Positions 42,879-51,784 of a DNA stretch of 56,067 nucleotides are shown here, piece after piece. How positions within the stretch are numbered: position 1 is the stretch's first letter; every line of letters starts with the position of its first letter. A program made the translations under genes and the position numbers. A model generated the notes under the pieces. That model saw nothing but the letters and a program-made list of their open reading frames with translations, had not been told where the DNA came from and searched no databases. The stretch is taken from assembly GCF_016902615.1 (NCBI RefSeq), contig NZ_JACJMB010000016.1:1-56067 (forward strand), read 5' to 3'. Source of the DNA: Collinsella tanakaei. Its GTDB lineage: Bacteria; Actinomycetota; Coriobacteriia; Coriobacteriales; Coriobacteriaceae.

Positions 42879-44075
42879 TTACTTGACGGTGATGAGCTCG
42901 TAGTGGCTCGTGCCCAGACCGATCTTCTCGGCGTGCTCAATCATGGAGCGCCAGTTCGTGTCGGGGTGCGTCATGTTGAAGTGGTCATGCTCGCAGCGCT
43001 CGGGCACGCCACCTTCCGCCTCGAGCTTGGCGCGCATGTCGGTCAGCTCGGTGTTCGGCAGCGCGGGCGCGGCGAGCGCCATGTCGATGGCGGCCTGATC
43101 GATGGCGACCGGGTCGAAGCTCGCGAACATGCCCAGGTCCGGCACGATGGGCGTGTCGTTCTCCGCATGACAATCGCAGTTCGGCGAGATGTCGATGGCC
43201 AGCGAGATGTGGAAGCTCGGGCGATCCTGGACGATAGCCTGCGTGTACTCGGCGATCTTGTAGTTCAGCACGTCGACGGCGGCGTCGTAATCGGGCTTGA
43301 CGGCATCCTGGTTGCACGCGCCGACGCAACGGCCGCAGCCCACGCAGCGGTCGTGGTCGATATGCGCCACGGGCACGGTCACGGTCTTGCCGCTCTTGAG
43401 CTCGCGCTCGCGCGTCTCGTCGAAGCTGATGGCGCCGTGCGCGCAGATGCGCTCGCAGGCGTGGCAGCCGATGCACTCCTCGGTGTGCACGGAGGGCTTG
43501 CCCGCAGCGTGCTGCTCCATCTTGCCGGCGCGACTGCCGCCGCCCATGCCGAGGTTCTTCATGCAGCCGCCGAAGCCGGCCTGCTCATGGCCCTTGAAAT
43601 GCGTGAGCGAGATGACGATGTCGGCGTCCATGAGGGCATGGCCGATCTTGGCTTCCTTCACGTACTCGCCGTTCTTCACCGGCACGAGGGTCTCGTCGGT
43701 ACCCTTGAGGCCGTCGGCGATGATCACGTGGCAGCCGGTGGCGTAGGGCGTGAAGCCGTTCTGGTAGGCGCAGTCGATGTGCTCGAGCGCGTTTTTGCGA
43801 CTGCCCACATACAGCGTGTTGCAGTCGGTGAGGAACGGCTTGCCGCCGAGCTCCTTGACCACGTCGGCTACGGCGCGCGCGTAGTTGGGGCGCAGGAAGC
43901 TGAGGTTGCCCAGCTCGCCGAAATGGATCTTGATGGCGACGAACTTGTTCTCGAAGTCGATTTGGTCGATGCCGGCGGTGCGGATCAGGCGCTTGAGCTT
44001 GTCAACTCGGCTCTCGCGGCCGTGACTGCGCAGATCGCAGAAGTACACTTTGGCGGGTGCGGTGGTGTCGGTCAT
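42879..44075 (-). CDS. DUF362 protein with ferredoxin-type 4Fe-4S clusters
   Basis: 398 residues. A DUF362 body (VYFCDLRSHGRES, IKIHFGELGNLSFLRP, ISLTHFKGHEQAGFGGCMKNLGMG) contains an inserted pair of clusters: CIGCHACERICAHG and, after 30 residues, CVGCGRCVGACNQD. All eight cysteines are present. DUF362 proteins are common in anaerobes as presumed redox carriers, but their reactions are unknown. The ATG at 44075 has AGGAGAGGGAC upstream. Its only redox partners visible are the ferredoxin-linked hydrogenase genes 6 kb away. Confidence 0.85.
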   Translation of the reverse strand: MTDTTAPAKVYFCDLRSHGRESRVDKLKRLIRTAGIDQIDFENKFVAIKIHFGELGNLSFLRPNYARAVADVVKELGGKPFLTDCNTLYVGSRKNALEHIDCAYQNGFTPYATGCHVIIADGLKGTDETLVPVKNGEYVKEAKIGHALMDADIVISLTHFKGHEQAGFGGCMKNLGMGGGSRAGKMEQHAAGKPSVHTEECIGCHACERICAHGAISFDETRERELKSGKTVTVPVAHIDHDRCVGCGRCVGACNQDAVKPDYDAAVDVLNYKIAEYTQAIVQDRPSFHISLAIDISPNCDCHAENDTPIVPDLGMFASFDPVAIDQAAIDMALAAPALPNTELTDMRAKLEAEGGVPERCEHDHFNMTHPDTNWRSMIEHAEKIGLGTSHYELITVK

Positions 44076-44163
44076 AAGGTCCCTCTCCTTCGGCGATGAT
44101 GCGATTATGTAGAGAGCATTGTACACGACGGACCGCCGCGACCGCGCCCAGCGACCCTGGACG

Positions 44164-44760
44164 CTATGTATCCTTACGCCGCTGTGACCTGCGCGCTTGC
44201 CGTGCCTCTGCCTTCTTCTCGGCTGCGCGTTCGGCCTGGTATGCCCGGCGCGCCGCCCGGTCGCGCTCGCGCGCCTCGCGGTCGTGCTCGAAGACGGTCT
44301 CGGCAGCATGGCCGCCCCGGCGGCCCATCTCGTCGCGGGTGTATTCCTGCACATAGGCCTCGCCCTGCGCGAACCGCCAGATCCAATCGGGCACCTGGGA
44401 GACCTCGCCCTCGTGGGCGGTCACACCGCGCAGCTCGTGGCGCGCCGCGAGCAGCAACCCTAGGCGCACGAGGAAGAACAGCGCGCCGACGATGCCCGCC
44501 ACTCCCGGCGCACTCGAGGGCCCGCAGGCGACGGGGAGCAGCCACAGCAGCTGCATGGCGGCGCAAAACACCAGGTTCGACCTCGTTGCGAGGTACGCCT
44601 GGGCGATGCAGCCGTCGCAGATCGGCAGGTCGCGCTGCTCGCTGTCGACATAGATCTCAACTGAGCGCTGCGCCGGAGCACCGCACAGGGCGCACACGGG
44701 ACCCTTGTGCACGTGCGGTGTTGCGCCCGCCCTACGCCGTCCCGATCTCCCGCGGCTCAT
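44164..44760 (-). CDS. Zinc-ribbon membrane protein of unknown function
   Basis: 198 residues. A CALCGA and a CDGC motif 25 residues apart form a likely zinc ribbon near the N-terminus. Two hydrophobic segments follow (SNLVFCAAMQLLWLLPVAC and GIVGALFFLVRLGLLLAA), and then a highly charged, probably coiled-coil tail rich in arginine and glutamate. It is divergent from the GntR regulator across about 115 bases, so it may be a target, but nothing else links them. Confidence 0.6.
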   Translation of the reverse strand: MSRGRSGRRRAGATPHVHKGPVCALCGAPAQRSVEIYVDSEQRDLPICDGCIAQAYLATRSNLVFCAAMQLLWLLPVACGPSSAPGVAGIVGALFFLVRLGLLLAARHELRGVTAHEGEVSQVPDWIWRFAQGEAYVQEYTRDEMGRRGGHAAETVFEHDREARERDRAARRAYQAERAAEKKAEARQARRSQRRKDT

Positions 44761-44875
44761 CAGACCACCATCCTCAACCGAGTTGATATACCAAAATGTC
44801 GCTTCAGGTTCCTGCTACTATTGCTAGATGAACGTATTTGAACTCATGTTTCTATCAACCAAGAAAGCCGTCGCG

Positions 44876-45649
44876 ATGCCAGAACTCAAAGACGTACGAA
44901 TCCCACTCTATCAGCAGCTCATGGAGGAGCTCAAGGCGATCATCTCCACCGGTCTGTACACGGCCGGGCAGAAGATTCCCTCGGAGTCCGAGCTTTCCAC
45001 AGCGTACAACGTGAGCCGCATCACCGTGCGGCGCGCCATCGAGGAGCTGTGCCACGAGGGGTATCTGACCAAGTTCCAGGGCAAGGGCACGTTCGTCAAC
45101 GAGAACCGCGCGACGCACAAGATCGTTCACGACCAGACGCTCTCGTTCACGGAGACCTGTCGCAACAACCACGTCACGGCCGATGCGCACGTCCTCGGCT
45201 TGGAGCGCGTCGACGCACGAGGAGAAGACCGCAAGTTTTTCGGACTCGAAGAGGGTGAGCAGCTGTTCCACCTCACGCGTCTGCGCACGGCAGACGGCAC
45301 GCCCGTCCTGATCGAGAACACCTACTTCCCCTGCAAGCATCATGAAGCGATCACCCCGGAAGACGTCGAGCATGTGTCGCTCATCGAGAAGATCGAGCAA
45401 ACGAGCGGACGTCGCATCGCCCGGAAGCCCGCCGCGTCAATCGAAATCATCAAGGCGCGCGCCGAACAGGCCTCGCTGCTCGACGTGCTGACCGGTGACC
45501 CGCTGTTCTACGTGCAAACCTACCTCACAGACATCTCGGGAAAGCCGCTCGCGGTGGGATACCACTACATCGTGGGAAGACGATTCATGTTCAAGCTCCA
45601 GACGGGGCAGAACGCCTCTGACGACGAAGGCGAACCTGTATCGAACTAG
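44876..45649 (+). CDS. GntR-family transcriptional regulator with UTRA domain
   Basis: About 257 residues. The N-terminal winged helix is typical (PLYQQLMEELKAIISTGLY, KIPSESELSTAYNVSRITVRRAIEEL, GKGTFV) and the C-terminal UTRA domain has the effector-site pattern FHLTRLRTADGTPVLIENTYFP and ending YHYIVGRRFMFKL. HutC-type regulators sense sugar phosphates, amino sugars or urocanate-like ligands. The start is uncertain: ATG 44876 fits the family length, while ATG 44828 would add 16 residues and has TACTAT seven bases upstream, which could give a leaderless message. No obvious catabolic target lies next to it. Confidence 0.85.
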   Translation: MPELKDVRIPLYQQLMEELKAIISTGLYTAGQKIPSESELSTAYNVSRITVRRAIEELCHEGYLTKFQGKGTFVNENRATHKIVHDQTLSFTETCRNNHVTADAHVLGLERVDARGEDRKFFGLEEGEQLFHLTRLRTADGTPVLIENTYFPCKHHEAITPEDVEHVSLIEKIEQTSGRRIARKPAASIEIIKARAEQASLLDVLTGDPLFYVQTYLTDISGKPLAVGYHYIVGRRFMFKLQTGQNASDDEGEPVSN

Positions 45650-45734
45650 CCGCTCCGGTCGCATCAAACCTGCCGAAAGGCCGTTTCGCGCTGAAGAATC
45701 TCGCCGGGGAGGTGCGAGATCGGCATATGCATTT

Positions 45735-45892
45735 CCTCGACCCCCTACTTTCAGTACTTTTTCACAGCCACTTGGACCCAAGCGCTTCGGTTGCAGAGCA
45801 AAATGCCTGGATTCACAACTTGCCAGCAGCTGCGCGGAGCCCGTTGTACTCAGACTCCGCGCAAACAAGTACTGAAAGTGGACCCTCCTCAA
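45735..45892. repeat. Structured non-coding repeat element, copy 2
   Basis: The first 29 bases are identical to 11229-11257 and the right end carries the inverted AAGTACTGAAAGTGGACCC. The interior differs from copy 1 but also holds a perfect hairpin, GCGCGGAG with CTCCGCGC. Conserved ends with a variable, structured interior suggest a small non-coding mobile or regulatory element. Confidence 0.65.
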
Positions 45893-45917
45893 CAGGAGTC
45901 CTACGATTACTTACAAT

Positions 45918-45949
45918 GTATTGAATAGAACAGTTATTTTATTCAATAC
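45918..45949. other. AT-rich inverted repeat
   Basis: GTATTGAATA and TATTCAATAC form a perfect ten-base inverted repeat around 12 bases, unusually AT-rich for this genome, 16 bases past the end of the MurE-type gene. It could stop transcription from either side or be an operator. Confidence 0.4.
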
Positions 45950-45964
45950 TCTGCAAGTCATACG

Positions 45965-47491
45965 TTAGAGCGTACCGGCTTCGAGGTCCGCCAGCGCGCG
46001 CTCGAGCAGAGGGCCGTCCGCTTCGCAAGGTTCGGCGCCATATTTGCGCAGCATGCGCGTCTCGTGGCCCTTACCGGTCACGATGACCACCGCCGGACGC
46101 GTCGTCTCGCGCACGCAGGTGCGGATAGCCTCGGGACGGTCGAGCACGATCTGCCAGTTGTGGTTGCCCTGCGCCTCGACGGCACGCGCGATGGCATCGC
46201 AGATGTCGGCCGGGTCCTCCGGACCCGGGTCGTCCTCGGTGATGACGATGCGATCGGCGTACTTGCCCGCCGCCTCGCCCATGGTGTCACGGCGGTCGAC
46301 GCCCTTGCCGCCCGTGGCGCCGAACACGACGGCGAGCTCGCGGTCGGGATAGTTCTCGCGCAGGTCGACGAGCATCGTCTCCAGGCTCATGCCGTTATGC
46401 GCGAAGTCGACCACACCCACGATGGAGCCGGAGGTTGTTCCGTACAGCTCCATACGCCCCGGCACGCGCAGGCGCTCAAACCCGTGCACGATGGCCTCGG
46501 GCTCGATCTCCAGCGCCTCGGCGCACGCGATGGCGCCGAGCGCATTGGACACGTTGAACTTGACCGGCGTGGCGATGAGCACGTCGTCCTCGAAGCGCGG
46601 CGTGTGCACGTGCGCGACGATGCCGCGCGGGGTGTGGGTAAGCCCCGTCGCGTACACATCGGCCCTCGGATCGTCGAGCGCGTAGGTGATCGTCCGCTCA
46701 CTGGCCTCGGCAGCAGCAAGCACCTGCTCGACATGGTCCATGTCGAGATTGACCACCGCCACGCGGCTTTGCGCGAACAGTTTGAGCTTGCTGGCGAAAT
46801 AGTCCTCGAACGTCGGGTGCTCGATGGGCGAGATGTGGTCCTCGCCGATATTCGTAAACGCGCCGACCGCAAACTCCACGCATGCCGTGCGCTGGTACTT
46901 GAGGGCTTGGCTCGAGGCCTCCATCACCACGTGCTCAAGCCCTGCGCTCACGGCGTTTGCCAGCTGCTGCTCCAACTGGAACGACTCGGGCGTCGTCAGC
47001 TTGGAGATGCCGTGCTCGACGCCGTCGTCGAACTCGACGCTCGAGAACAGGCCGCACGGGCGCCCGCCCGCGAGACGGGCGTGCTCGTCGAGCACCGCCT
47101 TCAAGTAGTAGGCGCTCGTCGTCTTGCCCTTGGTGCCCGTGAAGGCGCAGACCTTCGTCTTGCCCGAGGGGTGATCATAGGCCGCATCGGCGAGAACGGC
47201 GAGCGCCATGCGAATGTCGCTCACCAGCACGCAGGGCACGTCCACCTCGTAATCGGTCTCGGACACATAGGCGACCGCCCCCGCCCCGATGGCGCCCAGC
47301 AGGTACTCGCGCCGAAACGCCGCGCCCTTGCAGACGAACAGCGTGTCCGGGCGCGCGGCGCGCGAGTCGTCGGTCGCGAAAGCGATCCGGAGCTCGTCGG
47401 CGCCTTGCGGCGCGCTCGCGAGCGCGCCGACCCGCTCGAGCGTGGCGATGTAGTGGGACAGGGGGTATACCATCTGGGCAGCCTGCGGCAT
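45965..47491 (-). CDS. murE: MurE-type UDP-MurNAc-dipeptide ligase
   Basis: 508 residues, a cytoplasmic Mur ligase. Seen are the N-terminal FATDDSRAARPDTLFVCKGA, Walker A FTGTKGKTTSAYYL, EASSQALKYQR, FTNIGEDH, the carbamoyl-lysine region YFASKLKLFAQ, RVPGRMELY, DFAHNGMSLE and VFGATGGKG. MurE adds the third stem residue. Enzymes that add meso-diaminopimelate carry DNPR near the C-terminus; here the aligned stretch is DDPGPEDP, so L-lysine or another diamine is more likely. It stands apart from the division-wall cluster, so a second MurE elsewhere is possible. The ATG has AAGGAGCGC upstream. Confidence 0.9.
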   Translation of the reverse strand: MPQAAQMVYPLSHYIATLERVGALASAPQGADELRIAFATDDSRAARPDTLFVCKGAAFRREYLLGAIGAGAVAYVSETDYEVDVPCVLVSDIRMALAVLADAAYDHPSGKTKVCAFTGTKGKTTSAYYLKAVLDEHARLAGGRPCGLFSSVEFDDGVEHGISKLTTPESFQLEQQLANAVSAGLEHVVMEASSQALKYQRTACVEFAVGAFTNIGEDHISPIEHPTFEDYFASKLKLFAQSRVAVVNLDMDHVEQVLAAAEASERTITYALDDPRADVYATGLTHTPRGIVAHVHTPRFEDDVLIATPVKFNVSNALGAIACAEALEIEPEAIVHGFERLRVPGRMELYGTTSGSIVGVVDFAHNGMSLETMLVDLRENYPDRELAVVFGATGGKGVDRRDTMGEAAGKYADRIVITEDDPGPEDPADICDAIARAVEAQGNHNWQIVLDRPEAIRTCVRETTRPAVVIVTGKGHETRMLRKYGAEPCEADGPLLERALADLEAGTL

Positions 47492-47684
47492 GTCGTGCGC
47501 TCCTTATCGGTATCGATACGGGCGCGCGGCGCCCGTATGCAGTTCACCTCATTATGCCTGCGCGCCTTCCTGCACGCGAACGCCTACGTTACAACTTGAC
47601 GCAATTTCTATGCACGCGCGCCCTTGCACCCGGCGCCCCACTATCCTAACTGTGTTGACATACGTCACGACGGAGGGGCACCGC

Positions 47685-49727
47685 ATGCCTGAATCACACC
47701 ACGCTCTCCCTCGCCGCGCGCTCGCGACCGTCCTGTGCCTTATCGCCTGCGCGCTCGCATGTTGCGCGATCGTCGGCTGCAGCAGCACCGCGGCGGCATC
47801 CGATGACTATACCCTCGTCGAGGACGGGAAACTCACCGTCGCGAGCGATCTCGCCACGCCCCCGTTCGAATACGCTGACGAATCCGGCAACCCGCAGGGG
47901 TTCACCTACGAGCTGATGGGCATGGTCGCCGACGAGCTCGGCCTCACCCTCAACTACCTGCCCGCCCAGAAGTTCGACAGCATCATCCCCATGGTCAAGC
48001 AGGGCGTCAAAACCGACGTGGGCGCCTGCAACATCACCATCACCGACGAGCGCTCAGAGGAGGTCGACTTCACCGACTCCTACATGGACTCCAACCAGGG
48101 CGTGGCCACCGTTGCGGGCAGCGGGTATGACAGCGTCGAGGCGCTGAACGCGGCAGGGGTGCGTATCGCCGTGCAGGCGGGCACGACCTCCGAGGAGTGG
48201 GCGATCGAGAACGTCCCGAACGCCACGACAGTGAACTTCGACGACTGGACGGCGGCGTTCACCGCCGTGATGAGCGGACAATGCCAGGGCGTGGTGTGCG
48301 ACCTGCCCGTCGAGCAATGGATGGTCTCCAACTCGTTCACAAGTATGCAGATCATCGAGGAGGTCCCCACCGGCGAGCAGTTCGGCATCGCCGTGAGCAA
48401 GGACAATCCCGGCCTCACCGAGGCGATCAACGAGGCGCTTGCCACCATCCGCGCCGACGGCCGCTACGACGCGCTCTATGAGCAGTGGTTCGGCATGGCG
48501 CCGAGCAGCTCGTCGGCAGATGGGACTGCGGTCGCAGACGCCGCACGTGCAGACACCGATGAGATACCTGCGACCCTCGAGGTCACGAAGGCGACGGCAC
48601 AGGCGAACGAGGACGGTGGCACGGCGGTGCTCGGCGGTATCGCCACGCGTCTCACCTGGGAGGCGGTCGTCGGCGCGGACGGCGACGTGGGCTCCCTGTC
48701 GCTGACGCTGCCCGATGGCGGTTCATTCGAGGATTCGGACGCGCATGTCTACCTCGTCGACGGCCTCACCCGCACCGAACTTGCCGCCACCGCGCGCATC
48801 GAGAACTCGACGCTCGTCCTCGAGCTCAGCGAGCCGGCTGCCGCGGGAACGAGCATCTCCGTCGAGGTCGACGGCGTGCTCTTCCCGAGCCAAGCGGGTG
48901 CCTACAGCGTCGACGGCACCTACACGACCGCAGATGGAGCGGTGCGCGACCTGCCGGAGAGCCCCACCATCACCGTAAGCGAGAGCACGTTCGTGCAGCA
49001 TGCCGTGCAGTGGCTGGATGAGCAGGGCTGGGTCGCCGCGTGGAACGAGAACCCGTTTTTGGGCATGTTCCTGCGCCCGCAGCACATCGTCACGTCGCTA
49101 GCGTCACTCTCGCAGGGCTGGGGCGTGGCCCTGCTCGTCACCGTCATCGGGTTCCCGCTCGCCGTACCGCTCGCCTTCATCATCACGTTCATGAAGATCA
49201 GCCGGTCGCGTGCGCTGCGAGCCGTGGCCATCACCTACATCAACGTGCTGCGCGGCACCCCGCTCTTCCTGCAGATCTACATCGCGTTCTTCGGCCTGCC
49301 GATGCTCGGCTTCAATCCGCCGAGCCTGCCGCTCGGCATCTGCGTGCTTGCCATCAACTGCTCGGCCTACCTTGCCGAAATCTTCCGCGCGGGCATCGAG
49401 TCCATCCCACGCGGCCAGTTCGAGGCGGCGCAATCCCAGGGCTTTGGCTTCATGAGCACCATGTGGCTCATCATCCTGCCGCAGACCGTCCGCCGCGTCA
49501 TCCCCACCATGACCAGCGAGCTTGTGATGCTCTACAAGGACACCTCGCTGCTGTCGAGCGTGGGCGTCATGGAGCTCATGATGTTCTCGAAGAACCTGAC
49601 GGCGACGACCGGCAACATCACGCCCTACATCGTGGCCGCCCTGTACTACCTCGTCGTGACCATCCCGCTCATCCACGTGATCGGCCGCGTCGAGAAGAAG
49701 CTCGCCCTCGAGCAGGGGAAACGCTAG
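47685..49727 (+). CDS. Amino-acid ABC transporter: substrate-binding lipoprotein fused to permease
   Basis: 680 residues. A lipoprotein signal (LIACALACCAIVGC, with the cysteine near 32) leads to a family-3 solute-binding domain (about 40-275; KLTVASDLATPPFEYADESG, GACNITITDERS). An Ig-like beta domain of about 150 residues follows, then a His/Glu/Gln-type permease (about 460-680) with the EAAQSQGFG coupling loop and IILPQTVRRVIP. Fusion of binding protein and permease is known in some Gram-positives; the beta insert is less usual. No ATPase gene is adjacent, so the ATP-binding subunit must be elsewhere. The ATG has GGAGG eight bases upstream. Confidence 0.88.
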   Translation: MPESHHALPRRALATVLCLIACALACCAIVGCSSTAAASDDYTLVEDGKLTVASDLATPPFEYADESGNPQGFTYELMGMVADELGLTLNYLPAQKFDSIIPMVKQGVKTDVGACNITITDERSEEVDFTDSYMDSNQGVATVAGSGYDSVEALNAAGVRIAVQAGTTSEEWAIENVPNATTVNFDDWTAAFTAVMSGQCQGVVCDLPVEQWMVSNSFTSMQIIEEVPTGEQFGIAVSKDNPGLTEAINEALATIRADGRYDALYEQWFGMAPSSSSADGTAVADAARADTDEIPATLEVTKATAQANEDGGTAVLGGIATRLTWEAVVGADGDVGSLSLTLPDGGSFEDSDAHVYLVDGLTRTELAATARIENSTLVLELSEPAAAGTSISVEVDGVLFPSQAGAYSVDGTYTTADGAVRDLPESPTITVSESTFVQHAVQWLDEQGWVAAWNENPFLGMFLRPQHIVTSLASLSQGWGVALLVTVIGFPLAVPLAFIITFMKISRSRALRAVAITYINVLRGTPLFLQIYIAFFGLPMLGFNPPSLPLGICVLAINCSAYLAEIFRAGIESIPRGQFEAAQSQGFGFMSTMWLIILPQTVRRVIPTMTSELVMLYKDTSLLSSVGVMELMMFSKNLTATTGNITPYIVAALYYLVVTIPLIHVIGRVEKKLALEQGKR

Positions 49728-49781
49728 GGAAATGCCGATGAGGGGCTCTCGCGGCAGGGGTGGCGTAAGCGGGAGCGCGGG

Positions 49782-49815
49782 GGCCGTGCCGATGCGCCAG
49801 GCATCCCGCACGGCC
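49782..49815 (+). terminator. Hairpin after the ABC transporter gene
   Basis: GGCCGTGC pairs with GCACGGCC, and inside GATGC pairs with GCATC. It is very stable but lacks a T-run, about 55 bases after the stop. Confidence 0.45.
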
Positions 49816-50066
49816 GCTGCGCACGGCGGCGTGCTCGCCTGACGGCGTCCCAGCGGTCGCGTGACGCCAGCCTGTTGCCATATATCGCCGCTTTTAGGTC
49901 AGCGTACCCGCCGCCCCTCGTCCGAGCACTCCAGCACGGCACAAAACCCCAGTTGAAAAGCTCCCGCCATGACCGCTATTCTACGAGCCGAATTTTGGGG
50001 AACCTAATATCGGAAATGCGTAGCACCTGGTGGGCGCGGACCCTCCGCGCCCGTGTGCAAGCGGAC

Positions 50067-50100
50067 GGGGCCGCATCGTCCACCGAGACGATGCGGCCCC
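50067..50100 (-). terminator. Hairpin at the end of the Ech hydrogenase operon
   Basis: A perfect 14-base stem (GGGGCCGCATCGTC and its complement) with a six-base loop, 31 bases after the last gene. No T-run follows, so it may protect the mRNA end or act with Rho. Confidence 0.5.
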
Positions 50101-50131
50101 GCACCTGACAGCTTACGTTTCCAGCTCGACC

Positions 50132-50680
50132 CTACTCGGCGGACTGCTCCTTGGCAGGCGCCGTGTCGGCGCCCTCCGCCGCCGCAGCGGCCTTGGCGGC
50201 CTTCTTCGCCGCAGCGGCCTTGCGTGCCGCCTCGACACGCGCCTGCTGCTCGGGCGTAAGCTCGCGCTTCGGCTTCGCCGCGGCGGCCCCGGCACCCGCG
50301 GCGGCACCGGCGGCCTTCGCCGGCTTCGCGGGCATGTCCTTGTGCATCGTCACCGTCGTGAGCTTCGTCGTCGGCTCGGTGTTGTACACATCCATGGACA
50401 GGCAGCTCTTCGGGCACTCGCGCACGCACGAGGCGCACTGGACGCACCGGTAGGGATCGATGGTCCAGTTGCCCGCCTTGCGGTCGACCGTGATGGCATC
50501 GACCGGGCACACGCGGGCGCACATGCCGCACATGATGCAGACCTCGACATCGTTCACCACGTGCCCGCGCATGTGCGGGAACAGCGTGGGGATGTCGCGC
50601 TTCTCATAGGGATAGCGCACCGTCGCCGGCTTCTTGAACAGCGAGGGCAGCGTCATCTTCGTGAAATTGAACGAACCCAT
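50132..50680 (-). CDS. echF: Ech hydrogenase polyferredoxin-like subunit EchF
   Basis: 182 residues. Two 4Fe-4S motifs are intact: C48, C51, C54, C58 and C79, C82, C85, C89. The N-terminal RYPYEKRDIPTLFPHMRGH matches the NuoI/HycF/EchF family. It passes electrons from soluble ferredoxin toward the small subunit. After residue about 120 comes an unusual tail of some 60 residues made of alanine, lysine, proline and glutamate, predicted helical, similar in composition to the tail of EchD in this operon. It is the last gene, seven bases after echE. Confidence 0.9.
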   Translation of the reverse strand: MGSFNFTKMTLPSLFKKPATVRYPYEKRDIPTLFPHMRGHVVNDVEVCIMCGMCARVCPVDAITVDRKAGNWTIDPYRCVQCASCVRECPKSCLSMDVYNTEPTTKLTTVTMHKDMPAKPAKAAGAAAGAGAAAAKPKRELTPEQQARVEAARKAAAAKKAAKAAAAAEGADTAPAKEQSAE

Positions 50681-50687
50681 GCGTCGC

Positions 50688-51782
50688 CTACCTTTCTGTG
50701 CAGCTGATGCACGGGTCGATCGTCAGGATGATCATCGGCACGTCGGCCAAATCGACACCCTGGAGCGCCCGCACCATGCCGGCCAGGTTCTGCGAGGTCG
50801 GGGTGCGCAGGCGGAAGCGGTCGAGATACTTCGTGCCGTTGCCGCGCACATAGTAGAACGCCTCGCCGCGCGGCTGCTCGATCAGCACGTGGGCGCGGCT
50901 GTTCTCAGGCGGCACGACCTTCGGGCCGGGCTTGCCGCCGATACCGTCGTGCGGGATCTTCGCCACGAGCTCCTCGATGATGTCGATGGCCTGGAAGACC
51001 TCCTCGCAGCGCACCTTGCAACGGGCGTAGCAGTCACCCTCGGTGGCGATGATGGGCTCGAAGTGCTCGAGGTCGGCGTAGGCACCGAACCCCGTCGTGC
51101 GCATGTCGTGCTCCACGCCGGAGCCCTTGGCGAACGGGCCGACCATCGATAGCTCGATGGCGTCCTCGAACGATATGGTGCCCACACCGCCCAGGCGGTT
51201 GCGCACCGACATGTCGTTCATCAGGGTGTCGACGATGATCTTGTAGTCGTGCTTCATGCCCTCGAGCTTCTCGCACACGTCGCGCAGCATGCTGTCATCG
51301 ATGTCGTGCGCCATGCCGCCCACGATGCAGATCGACAGGATGATGCGGCCGCCGCAGGTCTGCTGGAAGATGTCGAGCACGGTCTCGCGCAGGCGCCAGC
51401 AGTGGTTGAACAGGCTCTCGAAGCCGAAGCCGTCGGCGAGCAGGCCCAGCCACAGCAGGTGGGAGTGGATGCGCGAGAGCTCCTCGAGGATGGCGCGCAG
51501 GTAGTCCACGCGACGCGGCACCTCGATACCGAGCAGCTTCTCCGCGGCGCTCGCGTAGCCGTAACCATGGCCGAAGCTGCAGATGCCGCAGACGCGCTCG
51601 GCGACGTAGACGAACTGGTTGTAGTCGCGCTTCTGGACGAGCTTCTCCAGGCCGCGGTGGACGAAACCGATCTGCGGAATCGCCTCGACGACGCGCTCGT
51701 CCTCGACGACAAGGTCCAGATGCACCGGCTCCGGCAGCACCGGGTGCTGTGGGCCGAAGGGAATGACGGTACGGGTCGCCAT
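50688..51782 (-). CDS. echE: Ech-type NiFe hydrogenase large subunit EchE
   Basis: 364 residues, homologous to NuoD. The Ni-Fe ligands are complete: C65 and C68 in ERVCGICSFGHG and C358 and C361 in DPCISCTER. The protein ends right after the second pair, so, as in EchE and CooH, no C-terminal peptide has to be cut off during maturation. The group 4 signature GPQHPVLPEPVHLDL is at the N-terminus. Together with EchC it reduces protons to H2. ATG 51782 starts three bases before the echD stop codon region, so translation is coupled. No hyp maturation genes are in the window. Confidence 0.95.
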   Translation of the reverse strand: MATRTVIPFGPQHPVLPEPVHLDLVVEDERVVEAIPQIGFVHRGLEKLVQKRDYNQFVYVAERVCGICSFGHGYGYASAAEKLLGIEVPRRVDYLRAILEELSRIHSHLLWLGLLADGFGFESLFNHCWRLRETVLDIFQQTCGGRIILSICIVGGMAHDIDDSMLRDVCEKLEGMKHDYKIIVDTLMNDMSVRNRLGGVGTISFEDAIELSMVGPFAKGSGVEHDMRTTGFGAYADLEHFEPIIATEGDCYARCKVRCEEVFQAIDIIEELVAKIPHDGIGGKPGPKVVPPENSRAHVLIEQPRGEAFYYVRGNGTKYLDRFRLRTPTSQNLAGMVRALQGVDLADVPMIILTIDPCISCTER

Positions 51783-51784
51783 GC

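Larger units (their letters stand above)
45650..45964. other. 315-base intergenic region between the GntR and MurE-type genes
   Basis: Both genes end here. It holds a small hairpin (ATCTCGC/GCGAGAT, 45698-45720) after the regulator, structured repeat copy 2, and an AT-rich hairpin before the murE-type stop. Confidence 0.5.
49728..50131. other. 404-base intergenic region between the ABC transporter and the Ech operon
   Basis: Two genes converge here. It contains one strong hairpin near each gene end (49782-49815 and 50067-50100). Between them I see only an AT-richer patch around 49880-50010 with no gene or repeat. Confidence 0.5.

Noticed and set aside
47655-47660. TTGACA as a -35 box for the ABC transporter fusion
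   Set aside because: The -10 position 17 bases later would fall in the ribosome site and start codon region and reads GCACCG, so it is probably chance.
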